From Thermoplasmata archaeon (GTDB lineage: Archaea; Thermoplasmatota; Thermoplasmata; UBA10834): a stretch of 8,124 bases of DNA. A model generated the notes under the pieces. The model searched no databases, was not told where the DNA came from, and saw only the letters and a list, made by a program, of their open reading frames with translations. The stretch is taken from contig JALOTO010000083.1 of NCBI GenBank assembly GCA_025457845.1, positions 1 to 8,124 on the forward strand, given 5' to 3'. A program made the position numbers and the translations under genes. Of the stretch, positions 1 to 6,268 are shown piece by piece. The stretch's first letter is position 1. Each line of letters starts with the position of its first letter.

Positions 1-39
1 ATATACGTCAGAGGGGACCTCGCCCCCGCGACCTGACAG

Positions 40-1143
40 TCACTTCTTCCTGGGCCTCTCCTTGTCGAAGGTCCAGAACGAGTTCATGAAGAAGTTGAAC
101 GTGCTGACTATGAAGATGGCGATGACCTGGCAGAGAAGGATGTACAGGCTGGCCCTGTCCTCGCTGAGCCCCAGCTCGGGGAGGAGGTCCTCCTTGAGGT
201 ACTTGAGAAGGATCAGGTTGAGCATCAGCCCGTCGACGCTGACCCACAGGAACTGCGGGTACTGGACCCTCAGCTTGCCCTTGGACCTGAAGTTCCACCA
301 CCTGTTCCAGATGAAGTTGTTCGTGTCGGCTATGATGAACGCCACGACGGCCGCCCAAAGGTAGTGCACGACGAAGATCTCGACGCCGACCCACAGGACG
401 GCGAGGTTGATGAGCGTCCCGACCCCGCCTATGAGCGCGAACTTGATGTACTTCGCCAGCCACGGCTTCTTGTACTCGTAGAGGCGGATGCAGTGGTCGA
501 TGTAGTTCATGGTCACCTTCGCCCCGAGCTTGCTCTTCCCGACCTTGCGGTCCGCGAAGGTGATGGGGACCTCCTCGACCCTGGAGACCTTGCCCTTGAC
601 CAGTATCTCGAGGGCGATCTTGTATCCCACGGGGTCCAGCTCGACGCCTTCGACGACCGACCTCTTGAGCGCGATGAACCCGGACATGGGGTCCTTGACC
701 TTGGTCAGCCACCTCGCCAGGAGCGTCGCACTCTTCGAGATTATCCTCCTGTGGATGGGCCATTTCTCCACCTTGCCACCGGGGATGTACCTGCTGCCGA
801 TAACCATGTCTGCGCCCGCGGATATCTTGGCGACCATCTCCGGGAGCTTCTCCGGGGGATGGCTGAGGTCCGCGTCCATGACGACCAGTATGTCGCTGCT
901 CGCCGCCTTGAAGCCGTCCAGGACGGCAGTGGAGAGGCCGAGCTTGCCCGGCCTGTGGACGACCTTGACGTTGTACCGCTTGCCGAGCTCCTCGGCGAAG
1001 GCGCCCGTCCCGTCGGGGCTGTTGTCATCGACGACGACGGTCTCGACCTCGATGCCAGCGCCCGCGCAGGCGTCGTTGGTCCTGCGGAGGAGCTCCTCGA
1101 GGTTGTCCTTCTCGTTGTAGGTCGGGACGACTACTGAGATCGT
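40..1143 (-). CDS. Dolichyl-phosphate mannose synthase (GT2) fused to a GtrA membrane domain; apparent ACG start
   Basis: Predicted to transfer a sugar, probably mannose from GDP-mannose, to dolichyl phosphate on the cytoplasmic face of the membrane. Counted from the ACG at 1143-1141, the 367-residue product opens with the GT2 nucleotide-binding strand (VVVPTYNE, about 4-11). It continues with VDDNSPDG (38-45) and the metal-binding motif DADLSHPPE (90-98). The GtrA domain (about 230-360) has four hydrophobic segments near 231-250, 251-273, 295-315 and 332-355, and the protein ends in a basic tail. The same two-domain layout is known from the Pyrococcus DPM synthase. The preceding in-frame stop is at 1152-1150, and no ATG, GTG or TTG occurs before the ATG at 879, which lies inside the catalytic motif and would remove the nucleotide fold. 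ACG is therefore the best start by position, preceded by GGTGA six bases upstream. The gene overlaps the end of the VTT gene and is last in its operon. Family is clear; the exact sugar and the start are not. Confidence 0.88.
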   Translation of the reverse strand, partial: TISVVVPTYNEKDNLEELLRRTNDACAGAGIEVETVVVDDNSPDGTGAFAEELGKRYNVKVVHRPGKLGLSTAVLDGFKAASSDILVVMDADLSHPPEKLPEMVAKISAGADMVIGSRYIPGGKVEKWPIHRRIISKSATLLARWLTKVKDPMSGFIALKRSVVEGVELDPVGYKIALEILVKGKVSRVEEVPITFADRKVGKSKLGAKVTMNYIDHCIRLYEYKKPWLAKYIKFALIGGVGTLINLAVLWVGVEIFVVHYLWAAVVAFIIADTNNFIWNRWWNFRSKGKLRVQYPQFLWVSVDGLMLNLILLKYLKEDLLPELGLSEDRASLYILLCQVIAIFIVSTFNFFMNSFWTFDKERPRKK

Positions 1144-1663
1144 GGCGTCTCACCCCTGAGGCGAACCCTCCGCCTGTAGATATATGATGCGATGATGCTC
1201 AGCACCAGGACGACGGCCACCGCGATTATGGCGACCCACGGTGCCAGCTCCGCGCGGAGGTTAGCCAGGCCAGGGTCACGACGACGGCGGCCTTGGCGAC
1301 CGATCCGACGAAGATGTAGGCCGCGCACTTCCTGAGATCCCACTTGTTCACGGCCATGAACGCGCCCGTGTAGGGCACGACGGGGGCTATCCTGTTGAGA
1401 AGGAGGAGCCTCTCGTCGTGCACGACCAGGAAGTCCGTGTACCGCGTCATGACGTCCTTGATTCGCTTCGGGAGCTTCGCCGCCCTGACCATGTAGTAGA
1501 GCGCGAAGTTGGCTACCAGGCTCCCGACTCCCGCCGTCAGGATGAGCGCGACCGCCCATCCCAGGGAAGGGTCCGCACCGAAGATGAAGACCGTCCAGAC
1601 CTCGGGGACGATGGGGAACACGATGCCGTCGAAGGCGATGATGGCTATGAGTGCCATGATCAT
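1131..1663 (-). CDS. VTT/DedA-like small membrane protein, interrupted by a one-base frameshift near 1262-1275
   Basis: A polytopic membrane protein resembling the VTT (DedA/TVP38/TMEM64) family. The first frame starts at ATG 1663 and runs to a stop at 1226-1228. It carries FPIVPE near residues 16-21, a glycine-rich helix and RIAPVVP, recalling the PxxPE and RxxPxxP motifs of the family. The asparagine in the G(x4)N(x3)Y stretch sits where many DedA proteins have aspartate. The last transmembrane helix and a basic tail (RRRVRLR) are encoded in another frame ending at 1131. One added base joins them into about 177 residues, close to the usual size for small VTT proteins. The break sits by a tandem CCTGG pair (1265-1274, minus strand). 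The gene begins 19 bases after the GT4 stop and overlaps the next start, so all three are probably co-transcribed. Some bacterial relatives move polyprenyl phosphate; that role here is inferred. Family call is moderate. Confidence 0.62.
1150..1154 (-). promoter_or_regulatory. Ribosome binding site supporting an ACG start
   Basis: On the minus strand GGTGA, within GGGGTGAG, lies six bases before the ACG at 1143-1141. It complements the usual archaeal 16S 3' end. It is the only sequence evidence that translation of the DPM-synthase-like gene starts here, because no standard start codon is available nearby. Confidence 0.5.
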
Positions 1664-1682
1664 GCCCGGGTCGCCCCGCCGA

Positions 1683-2723
1683 TCACGAGATGGGCCTCCC
1701 CTCGGCTAGCTCCTCGTACATCCTCTTGAGCATGGCGGCGCACTTGACTATGTCCTGCTCCTCGGCCAGGAGCTTGGCCCCCTGGACCATCCTCGCCCGC
1801 ACGGCCTGGTCGTCTATGAGGGACCTGAGCTTGGCCTGGAAGTCGTCGTCGCCCTTCGCCTTCAGGCAGTGCCTGCCATCTGCGACCCAGTCCTCGTAGA
1901 CAGGGATGTCCCTGATGAGGAGCGGGCAGCCGCAGCTGGCCGCCTCGAGCATGACGTTCCCGTAGCTCTCGGCCCTCGTGGGGAAGACGAACACGTCGGC
2001 GGCGGAGTAGACGCCGACTATCTCCTCGAAGGGGACGTGCCCCGGGAAGAGGACGTTGCCCTTGTCGGTCGTGTCCAGGGCGTCCTGGAGCATGGGCTCG
2101 GACTCGCCGACCCAGACGAACTTGATGTCGGGCCGGTCGGAGAAGCCGGAGGCCATCTTCACGAAGGTGTCGACCCCCTTCCTCGGTATCCTGAGGCCGA
2201 CGCTGAGGACCAGCGTGTCCTTCTCGCCGACTCCCCACCTCCTCCTGAACTCGGCCCCCCTTGCCCCGTCCCGCTTGAAGACCTCGCGGTTGATGCCGTT
2301 GGGGACGGTCTTGAACGGCCCCTTGACGCCGTCCCTGGCCAGGGCCTTCGCGACATAGGGCGTCGCCCCGAGGACCACGTCCCCGAGGTTGTAGAACAGG
2401 ACAGAGTAGAACTTGACGAACGGGTATGCCAGGTCGCCGCCCTTGAACCCGCCCTTGACCAGCTCGGGCAGGTGCCTGCCGTGGACGACCAGGGGCTTCC
2501 CGGAGAGATGGCGCTTGAGCGCCCACCAGAAGGAGTTGGGGAGCTGGCTGTGGACGTGGAGCACGTCGTACTCGCCCTCGGGCTCGTTGAAGCGGACCTT
2601 GCATCCCTGCCTCTCCAGTTCGCGGGCGACCATGGGGGCGTTCGTGCCCATGCCGCCCGGGTTCTTGTACTGGATGAGCCCCTTGTAGCTCTCGAGCTCG
2701 GTCAACCAGCATACGGAGACCAT
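1683..2723 (-). CDS. GT4-family glycosyltransferase (GT-B fold)
   Basis: A soluble, nucleotide-sugar-dependent retaining glycosyltransferase of 346 residues, expected at the cytoplasmic membrane face. The N-terminal half has the glycine-rich acceptor-side loop (GGMG, 23-26), HVHSQLP (56-62) and a short HGRH turn (81-84). PNGI (141-144) marks the linker to the donor-binding half. That half contains SVGLRIPRKG (174-183), with the arginine and lysine that usually contact the donor phosphates, and the E(x7)E motif of GT4 enzymes (E252 in ESYGNVMLE to E260). The length is normal for the family. ATG 2723 is chosen because the frame starts cleanly there, AGGAAGGA lies just upstream, and a TATA-like box lies about 50 bases upstream. 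It is first in an operon with the VTT-like and DPM-synthase-like genes, which suggests lipid or glycoprotein glycan assembly. Donor and acceptor cannot be read from sequence. Confidence 0.9.
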   Translation of the reverse strand: MVSVCWLTELESYKGLIQYKNPGGMGTNAPMVARELERQGCKVRFNEPEGEYDVLHVHSQLPNSFWWALKRHLSGKPLVVHGRHLPELVKGGFKGGDLAYPFVKFYSVLFYNLGDVVLGATPYVAKALARDGVKGPFKTVPNGINREVFKRDGARGAEFRRRWGVGEKDTLVLSVGLRIPRKGVDTFVKMASGFSDRPDIKFVWVGESEPMLQDALDTTDKGNVLFPGHVPFEEIVGVYSAADVFVFPTRAESYGNVMLEAASCGCPLLIRDIPVYEDWVADGRHCLKAKGDDDFQAKLRSLIDDQAVRARMVQGAKLLAEEQDIVKCAAMLKRMYEELAEGRPIS

Positions 2724-2768
2724 GTGAGTCCTTCCTCGTCCCGGCCGCGTGAAGATAAGACTGCACGG

Positions 2769-2776
2769 ATAAATAT
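2769..2776 (-). promoter_or_regulatory. TATA-like box of the glycan operon
   Basis: Minus-strand ATATTTAT in an otherwise GC-rich divergent gap. A transcript start about 26 bases downstream would fall near 2746 and leave a leader of roughly 20-25 bases before ATG 2723. Spacing and composition fit an archaeal promoter; no transcript data are available. Confidence 0.55.
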
Positions 2777-2817
2777 GTAACCCAGGGCTCCTCCAGAGGG
2801 GCCCGGAAGTTAACGCC

Positions 2818-2832
2818 GAGAAAGGTTAAATA
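2818..2832 (+). promoter_or_regulatory. BRE/TATA promoter of the EamA transporter gene
   Basis: Plus-strand purine-rich GAGAAAGG followed directly by TTAAATA (2826-2832) fits an archaeal BRE plus TATA box. Transcription would begin near 2853-2856. This leaves a short leader containing GGAG (2858-2861) nine bases before ATG 2871, and it argues against the in-frame GTG at 2856 as the start. Confidence 0.6.
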
Positions 2833-2870
2833 CGGACCCAGGTGTTCGGCGGCTCGTGGAGCGCCGGACC

Positions 2871-3302
2871 ATGGCCGAGACAGCGTTCATATTCGCAGTG
2901 GCAACCTTCGTGTTCTGGGGGACGACCAACTTCCTGATCGCCTACGGCGAGAAGAAGATGGGGATAGACCCGACCCTCTTCACGGCGGTGATGTGGATCA
3001 CCATCGGCGCCCTGGGTGCCGTGCTCCTCGCGTACCTGTACCTCACGGGAAAGCTGGGTTCGCTCGACTCGAACCTCGTCTACCCCGTGGCGGCGGGGGC
3101 GTTCCTCGGGATCGGCATACTGTTCTTCGCCTACGCGCTGTCGCACGTGGGCCAGGCGACCGGAATGACAGCCGCGATAGCCACCTCGAACGCCGTGTTC
3201 ACGACCGTCCTGGCGATGGTCTTCATGAAGGAGCAGCTGGACCTCAAGCAGTGGATAGGCATCGGGACCGTCGTCCTGGGCATAGTCATACTGCGGATCT
3301 AG
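2871..3302 (+). CDS. Single-EamA-domain (half-size DMT) membrane transporter
   Basis: A 143-residue integral membrane protein of the drug/metabolite transporter superfamily. Five hydrophobic segments lie near residues 4-24, 36-57, 69-90, 96-118 and 126-142. The ending, MKEQLDLKQWIGIGTVVLG, is the typical close of an EamA repeat: charged E-Q-L turn, then a final glycine-rich helix. Most family members have two such repeats, about 280-300 residues; this has one, so it probably works as a dimer. Single-repeat forms are known in archaea and bacteria. ATG 2871 is preferred over GTG 2856 because GGAG lies nine bases upstream and the promoter is very close. It is divergent from the glycan operon and convergent with hutI. 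Substrate is unknown. Confidence 0.82.
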   Translation: MAETAFIFAVATFVFWGTTNFLIAYGEKKMGIDPTLFTAVMWITIGALGAVLLAYLYLTGKLGSLDSNLVYPVAAGAFLGIGILFFAYALSHVGQATGMTAAIATSNAVFTTVLAMVFMKEQLDLKQWIGIGTVVLGIVILRI

Positions 3303-4570
3303 GCGCAGGTCAGCTCTGACCTCTGGTAGACCTTCTTGCCGTCCTTGAGCACGGTCTCGCAGAGGTTCGTGCCGAACCGGTACGGGATGTGCGCGAACGT
3401 CGGCACGTCCATGACAAGTATGTCTGCCCTCTTGCCGCGCTCGAGCGAGCCTACCTTCTTCTCCAGGCCCAGGGCGGCGGCCGCGTTGATGGTGGCGGCG
3501 GAGATGGCCTCCGCGGGGGTCATCGCCTGGTGGTAGCACGCGAGGCTCATGGTGAACTGCATCGACTCGTTCCAGCAGTTGGGGTTGAGGTCCGTGCCGA
3601 GCGCGACGGGGACGCCCAGGTCTATGAGCCTCCGGCCGTCCGCGAACTCGCCCTTCATCGAAGTGTACGGCGTGCCCGGGAGAGTGACTCCCACGACGTC
3701 CTTCCTCGCCATGGCGACTATCCCGTCGTCCGAGGGCTTGGCCAGGTGGTCGGCCGACGTGCAGCCGAGCTCGGCCGCGAGCTCCGCCCCGCCCGTGGTG
3801 TGGAACTCCTCCGCGTGGATCTTGAGCTTCATCCCGTGGAACTTGGCCGCCAGCAGCACCTTCCTCGACTGCTCGACCGTGAAGACGCCCTTCTCGCAGA
3901 AGACGTCGCAGAACTCGGCCAGCTTCCTCTGCCCGACCTCGTAGAGGACCTCGTCCGTGATGAACTGGATGTACTCGTCCGCCCGCCCCTCGAACTCCGG
4001 CGGGACGGCGTGGGCCCCCATGAACGTGGGCACGACGTCGGCCGGATGGTCCTCGCCGAGCTTCTTCGCGACCTCGAGCATGCGTATCTCGGTCGCCTTG
4101 TCAAGGCCATAGCCGGACTTGGCCTCCACGGTGGTGGTCCCGTGGGCGATCATGGACCTGAGCCTCTTGGCCGACTGGGCGTACAGGTCGGCCGAGGACG
4201 CGGCCCTCGTGTCCCTGACGGTCCTGTGTATGCCGCCGCCGTCCTGGAGTATCTCCATGTAGGTCTTGCCCCGGACCTTCATCTCGATCTCGAACTCCCT
4301 GGAGCCCGCGTAGACCAGGTGGGTGTGCGGGTCGACCAGGCCGGGCATGACGACCTTCCGCGACGCGTCGATCCTCTCGACCCCGGCCGCGTCGAACTCC
4401 TTCCTTATGGCCTCGGTGGTCCCGACGGCCGAGATGACCCCGCCCTCGATGGCCACGGCCCCGTCGAGTATGATGGCGAGGTCCGACATCTCCTGCCTGA
4501 CCCTGGCCATCCTGGGGCCCTTGAGCGTGAGGAGCTCGGCCGCGTTGAGCACTAGGAGGGTGTCCGTCAT
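3299..4570 (-). CDS. hutI: Imidazolonepropionase (histidine degradation)
   Basis: Cytoplasmic amidohydrolase that opens 4-imidazolone-5-propanoate to N-formimino-L-glutamate, third step of histidine breakdown. The 423-residue protein has the metal site DPHTH (H82, H84), HAEEF (H252), SADHL (H275) and GTDLNPN (D327). It also has the substrate-side signature VYAGSRE after the first motif and the amidohydrolase end ERGKRADILVMD. Length and motif spacing match bacterial HutI. ATG 4570 is chosen over the in-frame ATG 4597 because the TATA-like box at 4607-4614 puts the transcript start near 4584, inside the longer version. The other histidine-degradation genes (ammonia-lyase, urocanase, formiminoglutamate hydrolase) are not in the window. 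It has its own promoter behind the flippase gene and shares four bases (CTAG) of stop codons with the converging EamA gene. Confidence 0.93.
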   Translation of the reverse strand: MTDTLLVLNAAELLTLKGPRMARVRQEMSDLAIILDGAVAIEGGVISAVGTTEAIRKEFDAAGVERIDASRKVVMPGLVDPHTHLVYAGSREFEIEMKVRGKTYMEILQDGGGIHRTVRDTRAASSADLYAQSAKRLRSMIAHGTTTVEAKSGYGLDKATEIRMLEVAKKLGEDHPADVVPTFMGAHAVPPEFEGRADEYIQFITDEVLYEVGQRKLAEFCDVFCEKGVFTVEQSRKVLLAAKFHGMKLKIHAEEFHTTGGAELAAELGCTSADHLAKPSDDGIVAMARKDVVGVTLPGTPYTSMKGEFADGRRLIDLGVPVALGTDLNPNCWNESMQFTMSLACYHQAMTPAEAISAATINAAAALGLEKKVGSLERGKRADILVMDVPTFAHIPYRFGTNLCETVLKDGKKVYQRSELTCA

Positions 4571-4606
4571 CTGCACTTCCCGTCCGCCGGTAATCATGGT
4601 GGTCCG

Positions 4607-4614
4607 CTATAAAC
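4607..4614 (-). promoter_or_regulatory. TATA-like box of hutI
   Basis: Minus-strand GTTTATAG lies in the 55-base gap between the flippase stop and hutI. A transcript start about 26 bases downstream falls near 4584, leaving a leader of about 14 bases before ATG 4570. This decides the hutI start and suggests hutI is transcribed separately from the flippase. Confidence 0.5.
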
Positions 4615-4625
4615 GCAGCGCGGGC

Positions 4626-6218
4626 CTACACCCGCTTCCCGAGGAGCTCGTTGACGACGTACTGGAAGGTGTCCTGGGGGTTGAGCAGGGACCTGAAGTA
4701 CCTGTAGTCGGAGGCCTCCAGCTCGCCCATGACGTAGGCGGTGACGCCGTAGACGAGGACCCCCACCACCGCGAGGAGGACGAGGGCCAGCCAGTCGACG
4801 GCGGGGACGAAGAGCCAGTCTACGACGTACATCGCGCCCATCATGGTGATGGCGCTCAGGAGGTGCCTGAACGACCTCGGCCCCGGGAGTATCTTCCCGG
4901 TGCTCCATGCCATGTACCTCAGGACGAAGAAGTAGTAGGTGGATGTCACGAGAAGGGCGACGGCCGCCCCCCTGCCGCCCATCCCGAGCATATCCACTCC
5001 GAGGAGCCGGTCAGGGACGGTCACGAGCATGACGGCGAACTGGATGGCGATCCCGACTATGCCAATCTCGAAGAGCGTGCGGGGCTTCCCGACGCCCACG
5101 ATGACGGACCTGAGGGGCAGGACGAGGGCTACGACCGCGCTCGACAGGACCAGGATGTCCATGGTCCTGACGGCCTGCACGAACTCGTCCCCGAGGAAGA
5201 CCCGGAGTATGTCGCCTCCGTAGAACAGGTAGAAAGCGGCGGTCGGTATGACTATGAGCGACACGTACCTCTCGGCTTGGTTGACTACATCCCAGCTTGC
5301 CGCGACGTCCTTCCTTATGAAGTAGGTCGTTACGGACGGGAGGATCAGGGTCGCGACCGACAGGGAGAAGACGCTGACGAACACGGCCATCTTCTGGACC
5401 CCGAAGTACAGGCCGAGCTCCGTCTCCCCGCAGAAGTAGCCTACGACGACCTTGTCGAGGTAGAGGTCCAGGACTATGATCATCGAAATGACGAAGACCG
5501 GGACCAGGGAGACGATGTACCCTCGGATGATGGAGGCGTTAGGCATGGAGATGCGGTACTTGCTCATCAGCATGGCTATGAGGAGCATGGAGCAGACCAT
5601 CCCTGCCGCGTAGGCGGACGCGAGGAGGGCGGGGGCGTCGGAGGTCTGCCCCCAGCCGCTGGTGGCTATGTACACGATGAACGAGACGCGGACCAGGAGC
5701 TCCAGGAGAGAGGGGACGTACACCTTGGCGTACGCGTCGAGGGCGTCGAAGGTGTGGGTCGCGATCTGGCTTATTCCCAGGAGTATGTAGTAGACGAGGA
5801 AGATGTACATCGAGTCTATGAGCGCCTCGGCCGGGCCTGTGTCCGTTGTCATCTCGCCGCCGACGAGGCCGTCCTTCCAGAGCTCGATGAGTATGAAGGT
5901 GACTATGCCGAACACGCCGACGAGGACCAGCCGTATCGCGGCGTACGCCCCGATGCACCTGCCGACGTCATGGCAGGTCCTGATGTGCATGGCGTGGACG
6001 GAGCCGACGCCGAAGTCGGACAGGAAGCTCAGCATGCCAATGATGACCATGGCGTAGCCGAGGGTGCCGAGCGTGGACGGCCCGAGGTTCTGAGCTATGA
6101 AGACGAGCGCCGTGGTCCCCAGGATGGCCCCCAGCACGCCGTTCGCGACAGAGAGGGCGGCCTTGGGACTCATGAGCCTGCTGCTCGTCCCCTCCTGCGG
6201 GCCCTCCTGGTCGGGCAT
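4626..6218 (-). CDS. MOP-superfamily lipid-linked oligosaccharide flippase (Wzx/RfbX-like)
   Basis: A 530-residue polytopic membrane protein with roughly 14 hydrophobic segments, matching the polysaccharide transport branch of the MOP exporter superfamily. These proteins move lipid-linked glycans from the inner to the outer membrane face. After a polar N-terminus of about 16 residues, the first helix region (ALSVANGVLGAILG) leads to QNLGPSTLGTLGYAM (about 43-57), the family's usual 'LG.e.yG..' start. A middle motif LDKVVVGYFCGETELGLY (about 259-276) is also typical: a charged helix, then G-x-x-E-x-G-x-Y. ATG 6218 is favoured because the TATA box at 6241-6250 predicts a transcript start almost at this codon, so the mRNA may be leaderless; ATG at residue 16 is the alternative. 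It could export glycans made by the enzymes at 40-2723, but the genes are separated and this link is inference. Confidence 0.88.
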   Translation of the reverse strand: MPDQEGPQEGTSSRLMSPKAALSVANGVLGAILGTTALVFIAQNLGPSTLGTLGYAMVIIGMLSFLSDFGVGSVHAMHIRTCHDVGRCIGAYAAIRLVLVGVFGIVTFILIELWKDGLVGGEMTTDTGPAEALIDSMYIFLVYYILLGISQIATHTFDALDAYAKVYVPSLLELLVRVSFIVYIATSGWGQTSDAPALLASAYAAGMVCSMLLIAMLMSKYRISMPNASIIRGYIVSLVPVFVISMIIVLDLYLDKVVVGYFCGETELGLYFGVQKMAVFVSVFSLSVATLILPSVTTYFIRKDVAASWDVVNQAERYVSLIVIPTAAFYLFYGGDILRVFLGDEFVQAVRTMDILVLSSAVVALVLPLRSVIVGVGKPRTLFEIGIVGIAIQFAVMLVTVPDRLLGVDMLGMGGRGAAVALLVTSTYYFFVLRYMAWSTGKILPGPRSFRHLLSAITMMGAMYVVDWLFVPAVDWLALVLLAVVGVLVYGVTAYVMGELEASDYRYFRSLLNPQDTFQYVVNELLGKRV

Positions 6219-6237
6219 CGGACCTAAAGATATTGAC

Positions 6238-6250
6238 TAAAATATAAAAA
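6238..6250 (-). terminator. Possible U-rich terminator of the aminotransferase gene
   Basis: About 18 bases after the aminotransferase stop the minus strand reads TTTTTATATTTTA, the most T-rich stretch seen here. Archaeal termination often needs only such a tract. It coincides with the TATA box of the next gene, so its terminator role is uncertain. Confidence 0.35.
6241..6250 (-). promoter_or_regulatory. TATA box of the flippase gene
   Basis: Minus-strand TTTTTATATT is centred about 27 bases before ATG 6218. This spacing places the transcript start at or within a few bases of the start codon, as in archaeal leaderless genes; no convincing ribosome site precedes the ATG. Confidence 0.6.
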
Positions 6251-6268
6251 CTGTGGTCATAGAACGGC

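Noticed and set aside
1..39. Possible terminator or next-gene promoter downstream of the DPM synthase
   Set aside because: Only 39 bases are visible, with a very short GAGG/CCTC pairing and no T-rich tract; not enough to support a call.
364..1137. Plus-strand 257-codon frame opposite the DPM synthase
   Set aside because: No recognisable motif; acidic shadow of a gene whose own frame shows GT2 and GtrA motifs.
1660..2766. Minus-strand 368-codon frame overlapping the GT4 gene
   Set aside because: Arg/Gly/Pro-rich shadow of the GT4 frame, which carries the E(x7)E motif and normal composition.
2856..2870. GTG 2856 as the EamA start
   Set aside because: It falls at the predicted transcript start, adds five polar residues before the first helix, and lies over the GGAG that suits ATG 2871.
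3389..4555. Plus-strand open frame of 388 codons inside hutI
   Set aside because: The minus strand encodes a complete HutI with all metal ligands; the plus frame shows only compositional residues (Arg, Gly, Val, Leu, Asp).
4323..6227. Plus-strand open frame of 634 codons opposite hutI and the flippase
   Set aside because: Its product is a run of Asp, Glu, Gly, His and Val with no domain or hydrophobic order. It is what high-GC third positions of the true minus-strand genes produce on the other strand.
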